In this document: piece by piece, positions 45,466 through 54,709 of the stretch
Position numbering within the stretch: the first letter of the stretch is position 1
Layout of the letters: each line of letters opens with the position of its first letter
Assembly (NCBI GenBank): GCA_905221375.1
Contig: CAJNCY010000008.1
Coordinates: 1 to 64,000, forward strand
Length of the DNA stretch: 64,000 bases
Direction of reading: 5' to 3'
Source of the DNA: a bacterium
GTDB lineage: Bacteria; Bacillota; Bacilli; Lactobacillales; Streptococcaceae
Notes under the pieces: generated by a model
What the model was told of the DNA's origin: nothing
Databases searched by the model: none
What the model saw: only the letters and a program-made list of their open reading frames with translations
Made by a program: the position numbers and the translations under genes

Positions 45466-46224
45466 ATGACACTTTTAGATGTAAAACACGTTCAAAAAAT
45501 TTATAAAACTCGTTTTCAGGGCAACCAAGTAGAGGCCCTCAAGGATATTCACTTTACCGTGGAAAAAGGTGACTACGTTGCCATTATGGGTGAGTCTGGT
45601 TCTGGTAAATCCACTCTTCTCAATATCCTAGCTATGCTGGATAAACCAACTCGTGGGCAGGTTTACTTGAATGGAACTGACACCGCAACCATTAAAAACT
45701 CACAGGCTTCTAGCTTCCGTCGTGAAAAATTGGGATTTGTCTTCCAAGACTTTAACTTGCTAGATACCCTATCTGTTAAGGACAATATCCTGCTTCCCCT
45801 TGTCTTGTCAAGAAAACCCATTACGGAAATGATGAAGAAATTGGTGGTGACAGCTGAGAATCTAGGCATCAACCAATTGCAAGAGAAGTACCCTTACGAA
45901 ATCTCTGGTGGTCAGAAACAGCGTGTAGCAGTAGCCCGCGCTATCATCACAGAACCTGAAATTCTTCTTGCGGATGAGCCAACAGGAGCTCTTGACTCCA
46001 AGTCATCTGCAGCTCTTCTTGATGTTTTTGATGAAATCAATGAACGCGGCCAAACCATTCTCATGGTAACCCACTCCACAGCAGCAGCTAGCAGAGCCAA
46101 GCGCGTGCTCTTTATCAAAGACGGCATTCTTTACAACCAAATCTACCGTGGAGAGAAGACAGAACGTCAGATGTTCCAAGAAATCTCTGATACCTTGACT
46201 GTCATGGCAAGCGAGGTGAATTAG
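45466..46224 (+). CDS. Bce-like ABC transporter ATPase
   Basis: The 252-residue protein has Walker [10 protein letters not shown], signature [15 protein letters not shown], Walker [13 protein letters not shown] and H-loop VTHS. It pairs with the FtsX-type permease that follows, two bases away. In pneumococci such a pair (SP_0912-SP_0913, from memory) gives protection against bacitracin and related peptides. Confidence 0.9.
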   Translation: MTLLDVKHVQKIYKTRFQGNQVEALKDIHFTVEKGDYVAIMGESGSGKSTLLNILAMLDKPTRGQVYLNGTDTATIKNSQASSFRREKLGFVFQDFNLLDTLSVKDNILLPLVLSRKPITEMMKKLVVTAENLGINQLQEKYPYEISGGQKQRVAVARAIITEPEILLADEPTGALDSKSSAALLDVFDEINERGQTILMVTHSTAAASRAKRVLFIKDGILYNQIYRGEKTERQMFQEISDTLTVMASEVN

Positions 46225-46225
46225 T

Positions 46226-48214
46226 ATGTTTCGATTAACCAATAAGTTAGCGGTATCGAACTTGATTAAAAACCGCAAACTCTACTATCCTTTTGCGCTG
46301 GCTGTTCTCTTGGCAGTCACCGTCACCTATCTCTTTTACTCTCTAACCTTCAATCCCAAGATTTCGGAAATCCGTGGAGGGACAACCATTCAAGCTACTC
46401 TTGGATTTGGTATGTTTGTCGTCACCCTTGCATCAGCCATTATCGTCCTCTATGCCAATAGTTTTGTCATGAAAAACCGTTCCAAGGAACTAGGAATTTA
46501 CGGCATGTTGGGCTTGGAGAAACGTCATCTTATCAGTATGACCTTTAAGGAGTTAGTGGTATTTGGGATTCTAACTGTTGGAGCAGGTATCGGTATTGGA
46601 GCCTTGTTTGACAAGTTGATTTTCGCTTTCTTGCTCAAACTGATGAAATTGAAGGTTGAGCTGGTCGCTACCTTCCAAATGAATGTTGTCATTGCAGTAC
46701 TTGTTGTCTTCGGTTTGATTTTCCTAGGCCTCATGTTCCTGAATGCCCTTCGAATCGCCCGTATGAATGCCCTCCAGCTCTCGCGTGAAAAAGCAAGTGG
46801 AGAGAAAAAAGGTCGTTTCCTACCTCTCCAAACTATTCTCGGTTCCATAAGTTTAGGGATTGGCTACTATCTTGCCCTTACTGTAAAAGATCCTCTCACA
46901 GCCCTAACAACTTTCTTCCTAGCTGTTTTACTGGTTATCTTTGGTACCTATCTTTTGTTCAATGCAGGGATTACCGTTTTCCTTCAAATCTTAAAGAAAA
47001 ATAAGAAATACTATTACCAACCAAATAACCTTATCTCAGTCTCTAACTTGATTTTCCGTATGAAGAAAAATGCAGTTGGATTAGCAACAATCGCTATTTT
47101 GTCAACAATGGTCTTGGTTACCATGTCTGCAGCGACAAGCATTTTCAATGCTTCAGAATCCTTTAAAAAAGTGATGAATCCGCATGACTTTGGAATTACT
47201 GGACAAAATGTTGAAAAAGAAGACTTGGACAAACTCTTGAGCCAGTTTGCAAGTGACAAAGGTTATAGTGTCAAAGAGAAAGAAGTGCTTCGTTACAGTA
47301 ACTTTGGTATTGCAAATCAAGAAGGAACCAAGTTAACCATTTTTGAAAGGGGACAAAATCGTGTTCAACCTAAAACAGTCTTCATGGTATTTGACCAAAA
47401 AGACTATGAAAATATGACTGGTCAGAAGCTTTCTCTATCAGGCAATGAGGTCGGCCTCTTCGCTAAGAATGATGGACTGAAAGGACAGAAAGATCTAACT
47501 CTAAATAACCATCAATTTTCTGTAAAAGAAGAATTTAATACAGATTTTATTGTGAACCATGTCCCAAATCAGTTTAATATTTTTACTACTGATTACAATT
47601 ACCTTGTTGTACCTGATTTACAAGCATTTTTAGACCAATTTCCAGATTCGGCTATCTATAATCAGCTTTACGGTGGTATAAATGTAAATATCAGTGAAGA
47701 AGAACAACTCAAAGTCGCTGAAGAATATGAAAAATACTTACAAAAGTTTAATGCTCAATTAAACACTGAAGGTAGCTATGTGTATGGTAGCAATCTAGCA
47801 GATGCTAGTGCTCAAATGAGTGCCCTCTTTGGTGGTGTCTTCTTTATCGGTATTTTCCTATCCATTATCTTTATGGTCGGAACCGTTCTGGTCATCTATT
47901 ACAAACAAATTTCTGAAGGCTATGAAGACCGTGAGCGCTTTATTATCTTGCAGAAAGTTGGTTTAGATCAAAAGCAAATCAAGCAAACCATTAACAAACA
48001 GGTTTTAACTGTTTTCTTCCTTCCTTTGCTTTTTGCCTTCATACACCTAGCCTTTGCCTACCATATGCTTAGTCTGATTTTAAAAGTGATTGGTGTAATA
48101 GATACGAATATGATGTTGATTGTGACCTTGTCTATCTGCGCTATCTTCCTCATCGCCTATGTGCTGATTTTCATGGTTACTTCAAGAAGTTATCGCAAGA
48201 TTGTGCAAATGTAA
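46226..48214 (+). CDS. Bce-like ABC transporter permease
   Basis: The 662-residue membrane protein has an N-terminal group of membrane segments, a large extracellular domain (about 330-540) and C-terminal FtsX segments, the BceB pattern of ten segments with one big loop. It senses or removes peptide antibiotics with its ATPase. A terminator follows at 48220. Confidence 0.9.
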   Translation: MFRLTNKLAVSNLIKNRKLYYPFALAVLLAVTVTYLFYSLTFNPKISEIRGGTTIQATLGFGMFVVTLASAIIVLYANSFVMKNRSKELGIYGMLGLEKRHLISMTFKELVVFGILTVGAGIGIGALFDKLIFAFLLKLMKLKVELVATFQMNVVIAVLVVFGLIFLGLMFLNALRIARMNALQLSREKASGEKKGRFLPLQTILGSISLGIGYYLALTVKDPLTALTTFFLAVLLVIFGTYLLFNAGITVFLQILKKNKKYYYQPNNLISVSNLIFRMKKNAVGLATIAILSTMVLVTMSAATSIFNASESFKKVMNPHDFGITGQNVEKEDLDKLLSQFASDKGYSVKEKEVLRYSNFGIANQEGTKLTIFERGQNRVQPKTVFMVFDQKDYENMTGQKLSLSGNEVGLFAKNDGLKGQKDLTLNNHQFSVKEEFNTDFIVNHVPNQFNIFTTDYNYLVVPDLQAFLDQFPDSAIYNQLYGGINVNISEEEQLKVAEEYEKYLQKFNAQLNTEGSYVYGSNLADASAQMSALFGGVFFIGIFLSIIFMVGTVLVIYYKQISEGYEDRERFIILQKVGLDQKQIKQTINKQVLTVFFLPLLFAFIHLAFAYHMLSLILKVIGVIDTNMMLIVTLSICAIFLIAYVLIFMVTSRSYRKIVQM

Positions 48215-48219
48215 AAAAG

Positions 48220-48250
48220 ATACCTCGACTTCAAAATCGAGGTATTTCTT
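48220..48250 (+). terminator. Terminator of the Bce-like operon
   Basis: Stem ATACCTCGA/TCGAGGTAT with a following T-rich tail. Confidence 0.8.
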
Positions 48251-48257
48251 GTATTTT

Positions 48258-48454
48258 ATACTCAATGAAAATCAAAAAGCAAACTAGGAAGCTAGCCGCA
48301 GGTTGCTCAAAACACTGTTTTGAGGTTGTAGATAGAACTGACGAAGTCAGCTCAAAACACTGTTTTGAGGTTGTAGATAAGACTGACGAAGTCAGTCACA
48401 TATATACGGCAAGGCGAAGCTGACGTGGTTTGAAGAGATTTTCGAAGAGTATTA
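48258..48454 (-). repeat. BOX element (A-B-B-C)
   Basis: Read on the minus strand, boxA (TACTCTTCGAAAATCTCTTC...), two boxB units (each with CAAAACAGTGTTTTGAG) and boxC (...GATTTTCATTGAGTAT) are all present. BOX elements are dispersed repeats typical of S. pneumoniae and relatives. This one starts at the stop codon of the VIT1 gene, so it lies in that gene's 3' end. Confidence 0.93.
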
Positions 48455-49147
48455 AATGCTGAAAAGTTGTCCTAGCAGAAAGGTAACTCCCATGGTCAAG
48501 AGGCCAATAGCAAGGTTCCGAATCATAGCTGTTTTGGTTGGGGCTTTTCCAAGTTTAGCACTTGTGTAGCCAGTCACCAAGAGTGAAAGACCTACAATCA
48601 GGACAGTAGCTGGAATGCGGTAATCACTTGGGAAAATGGTAATTGAAAGCATGGGTGGTAAGCTACCAAGGAAAAAAGAAATAAAGCTAGAGATAGCAGC
48701 ATGCCAAGGATTGGTAAACTCTTCATACTCAATCCCATATTTTTCCTCTACCAAAGCCTTGAGTGGATTTTTAAGAAAGGCCTTGTTGGTCAAGAGTTGG
48801 GCAGAGGTTTCACATTCTCCATTTTGGATATAGGCAGTATAGAGAGACTTTTTGGCTAACTCTATATCTTGGTCTAGCAAGACTTGCTCACGCGCAACGG
48901 CTGCTTCCTCGGTATCTTTTTGAGTTGAAACGGATACGTACTCCCCACCAGCCATAGAAAAGGCACCAGCCAAGATAGCCGCAAAGCCTGATAAAAAGAT
49001 AATCCAGATATTGCTTGTAGCACTGGCAACCCCGATAACCACACCAGCAATGGAAATAATCCCATCATTGGCACCAAGCACACCCGCACGCAGGATATTT
49101 AAACGACCTGCAAAATTTGAATCAATTTCGTGATTTGTTTCTGACAT
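48452..49147 (-). CDS. VIT1/CCC1-family transporter
   Basis: The 231-residue protein has the VIT1 pattern: GVLGANDGIISIAGVVIGVA (segment 1), GAFSMAGGEYVSVSTQKDTE, a cytoplasmic acidic loop, and hydrophobic C-terminal segments. The family moves iron or manganese. ATG 49147 follows GGAGAATA. The BOX repeat begins at its stop codon. Confidence 0.88.
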   Translation of the reverse strand: MSETNHEIDSNFAGRLNILRAGVLGANDGIISIAGVVIGVASATSNIWIIFLSGFAAILAGAFSMAGGEYVSVSTQKDTEEAAVAREQVLLDQDIELAKKSLYTAYIQNGECETSAQLLTNKAFLKNPLKALVEEKYGIEYEEFTNPWHAAISSFISFFLGSLPPMLSITIFPSDYRIPATVLIVGLSLLVTGYTSAKLGKAPTKTAMIRNLAIGLLTMGVTFLLGQLFSI

Positions 49148-49303
49148 ATTATTCTCCTTTTTATCCAGTATAAAGGAAAAATATAAAGAAATCAATCTTT
49201 TAAAACTGTCTGAAAAAAGTTGCACGATTCTAATGAAAAGGGCTTTTCTGTTTAAGCTTTATCAATAAAACATGCTATAATAGTTGCAGAAAGGTTGGTA
49301 TTT

Positions 49304-50005
49304 ATGGCTAGGATATTGGTTATTGAAGACAATAGTGACATTCAAGAAATCTTGCGAACACTACTTACTGAGGAGCATAAGGTGATTCAAGCCTTTTCTG
49401 GTACAGAAGGAATCATGTGTTTCGACCAAGGTGGGATTGACCTCGTTTTGCTCGATATCATGCTTCCTGGGAAAAATGGGGATCAGGTTTTAAAAGCTAT
49501 CAGGGAACAAAGTCAAACTCCAGTCATTATGCTAACGGCTTTGAGCGATAAGAAGTTAATCAGTCAATACCTCTTAGACGGTGCCAATGATTACATCGTC
49601 AAGCCTTTTGATTTGGATGAAGTCTTTGCTAGGGTTACTGTGCAATTACGCCAAAGCGTAGAAAAACAGCCTATGAAAATAGGAAAAACTGAAAATCTGC
49701 CACAAAACTTGAAAAATATCCAGTTTGATGCAGAAAGTTTCGAAATCAAAAATAGTCAGGAAACCATTCGCCTTGCTAAGAAAGAATGCTTAATTCTCCA
49801 AACTCTCCTCAAACATCCTAAGAAAATTTTCACCAAGGAAGAACTTTATGAATTGGTCTGGGAGGATAGCTATCTACCTGGAGATAATACCCTCAATACG
49901 CATTTGAGTAATCTTCGTAAAAAATTAAACCAGCTTGACCCAAATCAAGAATACATTGAAACCATCTGGGGCGTTGGGGTAAGATTAAAAGGAGATAAGC
50001 AATGA
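49304..50005 (+). CDS. OmpR-family response regulator
   Basis: The 233-residue protein has a receiver domain with acidic pocket (IEDN) and phospho-acceptor in LLDIMLPG, the conserved LTA and KPFD segments, and a winged helix C-terminal domain (LTKEELYELVW, HLSNLRKKL, GVGVRLKG). A TATAAT lies at 49275-49280. It overlaps the kinase gene by four bases. Confidence 0.92.
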   Translation: MARILVIEDNSDIQEILRTLLTEEHKVIQAFSGTEGIMCFDQGGIDLVLLDIMLPGKNGDQVLKAIREQSQTPVIMLTALSDKKLISQYLLDGANDYIVKPFDLDEVFARVTVQLRQSVEKQPMKIGKTENLPQNLKNIQFDAESFEIKNSQETIRLAKKECLILQTLLKHPKKIFTKEELYELVWEDSYLPGDNTLNTHLSNLRKKLNQLDPNQEYIETIWGVGVRLKGDKQ

Positions 50006-50880
50006 CCTACATGATAATCTTTGCCCTACTGGTTCTCCTAATTATTTTATCGATTACATTGATTCGCTATCATCTAGCTCTTGAAAGCCTGAGTCAACAG
50101 ATTGAAGACAAGATTCTTACGGGTAGTATGAAAAGAGTCGGAGTCAGCATTTTTTCCAAACATTTTTTACAACTCTACCAGCAGATTGAAAATCTATTTC
50201 AGGAAGTAGAGCAATCTCGGTTAGTAATGAAAAGGGAAAAGCAGACTCTGGATATGGCCATCAGTAATATTGCCCATGATATTCGGACACCTTTGACTAT
50301 CGCGTCAGGCTACACACAACAATTGATAAAGTCTCCTGAAGATAAAGCAGAAACCTTACAAAAAATAGCCCAGCATCTTGATTTAGTTTCCAAACGTTTG
50401 GAGGCTCTCCTAGAATACCGTCGTTTGATGGAAGGAGCTGTTAAGCCGAAACTGGAAGAAGTGGACTTTTCAGCTTTTATTACCAAAAAGACTTTGGCTT
50501 ATTATGATGTTTTTCAGGCGGCAAATATCACGCTTGATTTTAAGGTTGAAGCTGGTCTGAAAATGAGGACTGATGAAGACTTACTGGATCGAATTTTACA
50601 AAATCTGCTTGGAAATGTCCTCAAACATGGCAAGGAAGAAGCGCGTCTGTCTTTGCAAAAAGAAAAGGAACAGCTTGTCTTAGAAGTTGCAAACCTTGTC
50701 AAACAGCCCATCAAAAAAATAGAAAATCTCAGCAACCGTTTTTATTCTGAAAATCTATCTGATACGGAAGAATCCTCTGGTTTAGGTCTTTATATCACTG
50801 AGGAATTATGTCATCTTCTCGGTGCAGAGATGAAACTAAGCACAGATGGCCAGTGGTTATCGGTTTTCATTTATTTTTAA
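50002..50880 (+). CDS. Sensor histidine kinase
   Basis: The 292-residue protein has a single N-terminal membrane segment, almost no extracellular part, the H-box NIAHDIRTPL and ATP-binding motifs (LLGNVLKHG, SSGLGLYI). A minimal sensor suggests that it senses through a partner membrane protein or the membrane itself. The neighbouring divergent ABC exporter (50920-52591) is a likely target or partner. Confidence 0.92.
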   Translation: MTYMIIFALLVLLIILSITLIRYHLALESLSQQIEDKILTGSMKRVGVSIFSKHFLQLYQQIENLFQEVEQSRLVMKREKQTLDMAISNIAHDIRTPLTIASGYTQQLIKSPEDKAETLQKIAQHLDLVSKRLEALLEYRRLMEGAVKPKLEEVDFSAFITKKTLAYYDVFQAANITLDFKVEAGLKMRTDEDLLDRILQNLLGNVLKHGKEEARLSLQKEKEQLVLEVANLVKQPIKKIENLSNRFYSENLSDTEESSGLGLYITEELCHLLGAEMKLSTDGQWLSVFIYF

Positions 50881-50886
50881 CGAAAT

Positions 50887-50922
50887 AAACCTCCTCTGTA
50901 GGCTAGAGGAGGTCGTTTTTTA
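50887..50922. terminator. Bidirectional terminator
   Basis: Stem AACCTCCTCT/AGAGGAGGT followed by a T-run, between the kinase and the convergent permease gene. Confidence 0.88.
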
Positions 50923-51672
50923 TAGACTTTTCTTTTTGAAAACTGCCAGTCCACTTAGATTAAAGATTAGAATAACAGCTAAGGTAACTATAAGGGTGTA
51001 GAAAATGGACTCACTATTAGCAGTCATAGCATAGAAAAACTGCAATGATAAATATGGCAAAATTTTGATACTTGGGAAGATGAGCATTGGCATAGAAAGC
51101 AAGATAGAGCTGACCAAATAGCCAATAAATACCGCAAGATAAGAATGACTAACATAGAGGATGAAGGAAACAATGGAAAGCCAAGCAAGGAGGCAAAGAA
51201 ATTGAAGGGAAATGGTTATCAGTAGATTGCCAATAAAGCCATCAGGCATCGTTCCCAATCCATTTAAGATAGTTGCTGGAATAAAGGCAATCACAAGGCT
51301 GATGATAAGTTGCAAGAGTGCAATACAAGCCACTACAAAGGCTTTGGCAAGGAAAAACTCTGTACGAGAACCCCCTACTGTCAAACTATTTTTATAGAGC
51401 TTTCCGATTAAATCAACACCAAGAACGAGACAAGTTAGAACAATACAGAGAAAAACGAGGTTTGAACCTTGACTAGATGCGTTAATCAGGGCTTGTACAC
51501 CGTCCCAACCATGGGTTGGAATGTCTGGCTCTTCTGTATTGATTGCCATCAGATGGCCAGTAGCTCCAATACTTGCGCCCATTAGCATGAGAGAGAAGAG
51601 AATGAACTCTGTAATCCAGAATCCTTTGGAACGGAAAAGACGGTAAAAGTCTGCTTGAATGGTATGTATCAT
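50920..51672 (-). CDS. ABC-2 type permease
   Basis: The 250-residue membrane protein has six hydrophobic segments and the N-terminal FYRLFRSKGFW pattern of ABC-2 lantibiotic-immunity-type permeases. It follows its ATPase gene with ten bases between. The export substrate is unknown. Confidence 0.85.
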   Translation of the reverse strand: MIHTIQADFYRLFRSKGFWITEFILFSLMLMGASIGATGHLMAINTEEPDIPTHGWDGVQALINASSQGSNLVFLCIVLTCLVLGVDLIGKLYKNSLTVGGSRTEFFLAKAFVVACIALLQLIISLVIAFIPATILNGLGTMPDGFIGNLLITISLQFLCLLAWLSIVSFILYVSHSYLAVFIGYLVSSILLSMPMLIFPSIKILPYLSLQFFYAMTANSESIFYTLIVTLAVILIFNLSGLAVFKKKSL

Positions 51673-51682
51673 GATTTTCCTC

Positions 51683-52591
51683 CTATTCGACCAACTGAGT
51701 GAAGTATTCTTCTAGGTTTTGACGGGCATAGTAAATCTCGTCAATAGCGACATCTGCCAAGGTTAAGTCCTTAAGAATTTGTTTGACATCTTGTTCCTGA
51801 CCAAAGATGTGGATTTCGTTTTCAGGATTGACAACCTTGAACTGGAGCTGGATTTGTTCTTTCAATACTTGACAAGCTTTCTCTTGGTCAGCTGTCTTAA
51901 GCACAATGTAATCCTCACTTAGTGTTTCAAATTCAGCTTTGCTGATTTCACGGATAATCTTGCCTTGATCTAAAATACCAAAGCGATTTGCTACGAGGTA
52001 GAGTTCTGACAAGATATGGCTAGAGATGAGAATGGTGATCCCTTTTTCTTGATTGAGCCTTTGAATCATCAGACGAAATTCTTTGATACCAATTGGGTCA
52101 AGTCCATTGATAGGTTCATCTAAAATCAGGAAGTCTGGTTTGGAAAGAAGGGCAATAGCGATGCCAAGTCTTTGCTTCATTCCAAGAGAGAAATCACGAA
52201 AGACTTTTTTACCTGTATCGGACAAACCTACATAGTCCAGTGTTTCTCGAATGACTTGATCAGCATTTGGAATATGACGAATCATACAGTAATATTTCAG
52301 ATTTTGATAGGCTGTTAAGTGATTATGAGCTACAGGTGATTCGATAACAGAACCTACTCGAGTTAGAGCCTTGGTCCACTCATTTTCCGTTTTGCTAGAG
52401 AAGAGGGAAACAGTTCCCTTATCCGCAAAGAGTAGTTGTGTAATAATTTTTATTAAGGTGGTCTTCCCAGCTCCGTTCTTTCCTATAAGTCCATAAATAT
52501 CTCCCTCTCTTATCGTTAGATGAAGATCCTGAAGAATAGCTTGTTTGGCAAAGTTTTTGGACAATCCATGAATGTCAAGTACTGTTTTCAT
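51683..52591 (-). CDS. ABC exporter ATPase
   Basis: The 302-residue protein has Walker A GKNGAGKTT, signature FSLGMKQRLGIA, Walker B FLILDEPINGLDP and H-loop SSHI, plus a C-terminal extension. It is the bacitracin/lantibiotic immunity type. ATG 52591 follows GGAGAGAA. It forms an operon with the permease. Confidence 0.88.
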   Translation of the reverse strand: MKTVLDIHGLSKNFAKQAILQDLHLTIREGDIYGLIGKNGAGKTTLIKIITQLLFADKGTVSLFSSKTENEWTKALTRVGSVIESPVAHNHLTAYQNLKYYCMIRHIPNADQVIRETLDYVGLSDTGKKVFRDFSLGMKQRLGIAIALLSKPDFLILDEPINGLDPIGIKEFRLMIQRLNQEKGITILISSHILSELYLVANRFGILDQGKIIREISKAEFETLSEDYIVLKTADQEKACQVLKEQIQLQFKVVNPENEIHIFGQEQDVKQILKDLTLADVAIDEIYYARQNLEEYFTQLVE

Positions 52592-52699
52592 GATTCTCTC
52601 CTTTTGATTTATTTTGATAACTCTAGTATAAAGCATAGAAATCAAAGAAAGCTCAAGCATTTCTAAAGAGTTTCTAAAGTTTTAGGAATTCTTAAATAT

Positions 52700-52730
52700 C
52701 AAAACCCAGTTGGTATGAACTGGGCTTCTT
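52700..52730 (-). terminator. Terminator after the Cof phosphatase gene
   Basis: Stem GCCCAGTT/AACTGGG followed by TTTT on the minus strand. Confidence 0.75.
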
Positions 52731-52732
52731 AA

Positions 52733-53542
52733 TTATAAAATATACTTCTCAATCGCACGCGCGACGCCGTCTTCTTCGTTGCTGGCTGTAACATCATCAG
52801 CTAGGGATTGGACATAATCGCTAGCATTTCCCATTGCAATGCCCAGTCCTGCAAACTGGAGCATTTCGATATCGTTATTGGCATCGCCCATGGCCATAAT
52901 TTCTGATGGCTCAATCTTCAGAATCTCTGCCAGTCGTGAAAGAGCAGTAGCCTTTGTCGTTCCAAGTGGCATGGCTTCATAAATGACAGGTTGCGAACGC
53001 ACTCCGCTGAATCGTTGGCAAAGCTCCTCAGCAAAACGCTGCTCAAAATCGTCTGTTTGGCTCTCTGTTCCTAAAAACATACCTTGGAACATACGAAACT
53101 TGCCACTAGTCGCTTCCTCAAGAGAAATTTCAGTCAGGTCTGAAAAGACTAGCTTGGCATCATTTTGAATGATTTCATTAGGATTACCACCGAGGACAAA
53201 ATAATGTTCCTCATCAAAAAGAGTCAACTGAACCTCACTCTTTTCAGCTAGGTTATAGAGGTATTCGATGTCTGCTGGACTAAGTTCTTGCCAGTCAACT
53301 AGTCCCCAGTCGCTGGTCTGGTGAGTTGAGCAACCGTTATTCACAATAACGTACTCATTCTGGAGGTCTAGCCCCAGTTTTTGATAGTAGGGGAGAACAC
53401 CGAAAAGCGGGCGACCCGTACAGAGGACCAGTTTAACACCTTTTTCAATAGCTTGGTGAATAGCAGTAATGTGAGCTTGTGGGATTTCCTTGGCTTCATT
53501 GAGGAGGGTCCCGTCCATATCCAAGGCTAGTAGTTTAATCAT
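52733..53542 (-). CDS. Cof-type HAD phosphatase
   Basis: The 269-residue protein has the HAD motifs LALDMDGTLLN, CTGRPLFG, the cap domain, and AMGDANNDIEMLQFAG. Cof-type phosphatases hydrolyse sugar phosphates, FMN or similar; the substrate here is not known. Confidence 0.9.
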   Translation of the reverse strand: MIKLLALDMDGTLLNEAKEIPQAHITAIHQAIEKGVKLVLCTGRPLFGVLPYYQKLGLDLQNEYVIVNNGCSTHQTSDWGLVDWQELSPADIEYLYNLAEKSEVQLTLFDEEHYFVLGGNPNEIIQNDAKLVFSDLTEISLEEATSGKFRMFQGMFLGTESQTDDFEQRFAEELCQRFSGVRSQPVIYEAMPLGTTKATALSRLAEILKIEPSEIMAMGDANNDIEMLQFAGLGIAMGNASDYVQSLADDVTASNEEDGVARAIEKYIL

Positions 53543-53715
53543 AGGTCTTCCTTCTTTATCTTTTGGTATTATTATAGCATATTTTAGAAAATAAAATGGT
53601 AAAAGGAACGAGACTAATTGATTTTACAGTTTAGGATATTTGGAGAACATTTATTAGAAAAGGTTACACGTTATTCAATTAAGCAAATAATTATATTTAG
53701 CAAGCTGGTCAAAAA

Positions 53716-53769
53716 AACAGAGGATTTAAGATGAATAACACATTTTTTATCTTAAATCCTCTGTTTTCC
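53716..53769. terminator. Strong hairpin with T-run
   Basis: Perfect 17-bp stem AACAGAGGATTTAAGAT/ATCTTAAATCCTCTGTT followed by TTCC. It stands in the gap between convergent and divergent units and may end transcripts from both sides. Confidence 0.7.
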
Positions 53770-53811
53770 TTAATTTTTTACAAATCAACTTGATTAGACG
53801 TGGGGTATGAT

Positions 53812-54099
53812 TTATCTTCTAAATTTTCGTTTGATAATAGAGCGTTGGACTTTTAAAACAAGTAAGCTAAATCCGATTGCTGCGACAAATGCAAGAGCAG
53901 TTGATAATTTTAATGCTAAAAAGATAAAACTAAAGATAGCAATACAGATACAAAAAACAGCAATATTAACAAAAAATAGGATTTCCTTGAGATTGGCATC
54001 AGATTGCGTTTCAGGTGTATAATCTTGATAGCGAGGAATCTGATGATTTAATTCTTCTTGATAGTCTACCTCATAGGATTGTAATTTTCTTACAGGCAT
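53812..54099 (-). CDS. DUF3270-like small membrane protein
   Basis: The 95-residue protein has two membrane segments (IAVFCICIAIFSFIFLAL and ALAFVAAIGFSLLVL) and a basic C-terminus. It resembles the streptococcal DUF3270 family. A cytoplasmic acidic N-terminus of about 40 residues precedes them. Confidence 0.7.
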   Translation of the reverse strand: MPVRKLQSYEVDYQEELNHQIPRYQDYTPETQSDANLKEILFFVNIAVFCICIAIFSFIFLALKLSTALAFVAAIGFSLLVLKVQRSIIKRKFRR

Positions 54100-54302
54100 T
54101 ATTCTCTCCTTAACTGTACATACCTATTTTATCATTTTTTAATCGGATAATTATTACAGTAAGGTTACAAAAAGAATAAAGTCCCTTTTCATTTTCAAAC
54201 TATTGTTCAGGACACGATAGTTTGAAAATAATAGTACGCATAATATTAAGGTTGTTAAACACCTATTGAAAATAGATTAGTAGAAATTGAAACAGTACAT
54301 TA

Positions 54303-54411
54303 ATACTCTTCAAAACAAGTTAGCGTCATCTTGTATTAGGTATATGTTACTAATTTAGTTAGTTTTATATACAATCAAAAAGCTGTTCTTTGATTTTTAT
54401 TGAGTATATAG
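54303..54411 (+). repeat. Degenerate BOX-like element
   Basis: The stretch begins with TACTCTTCAAAACAAGTTAG, like boxA, and ends TTGATTTTTATTGAGTAT, like boxC, with a shortened middle. It is a weak match, consistent with a decayed BOX copy just upstream of metK. Confidence 0.5.
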
Positions 54412-54435
54412 ACTGCAAATTGCACTTAAAAATGG

Positions 54436-54709
54436 TATAATGATAAAGTTATATAGTCCCGATAAGATGGTAGGTATTTATCACTAAGAGTTTTCCTATC
54501 AGTACTTTGTAACTAGCAAAGAATGACGGTTCCAAAGTCGTTCGTCATTCTACGGTTGCCGCTATAATGCGGTTACCCTATGCGCCTTACTAGCTTCAGA
54601 AATAAAAAATTATCGTTTTTATTTCCTTCGCGTCGTAACTCTTAGACTATAGAAATACCTATCAGTACTTTGTAACTCTATAACACTATTTTTAAGGGGG
54701 GACATTTTT
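54436..54709 (+). promoter_or_regulatory. SMK-box (SAM-III) riboswitch with an inserted segment
   Basis: After TGGTATAAT (54436-54441) the leader has the SMK core: GTTATATAG (54448-54456) pairing with CTATAAC (54678-54684), TCCCGATAAGATGG (54457-54470), and a Shine-Dalgarno run AAGGGGGG (54694-54701) complementary to TCCC. SAM binding would hide the Shine-Dalgarno. The hairpin between them is stretched: GGTAGGTATTT pairs with AAATACCTATC (54653-54663), CTAAGAGTT with AACTCTTAG (54637-54645), and a structured insert of about 120 bases lies inside. A 20-base repeat occurs at 54495-54514 and 54658-54677. Confidence 0.75.
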
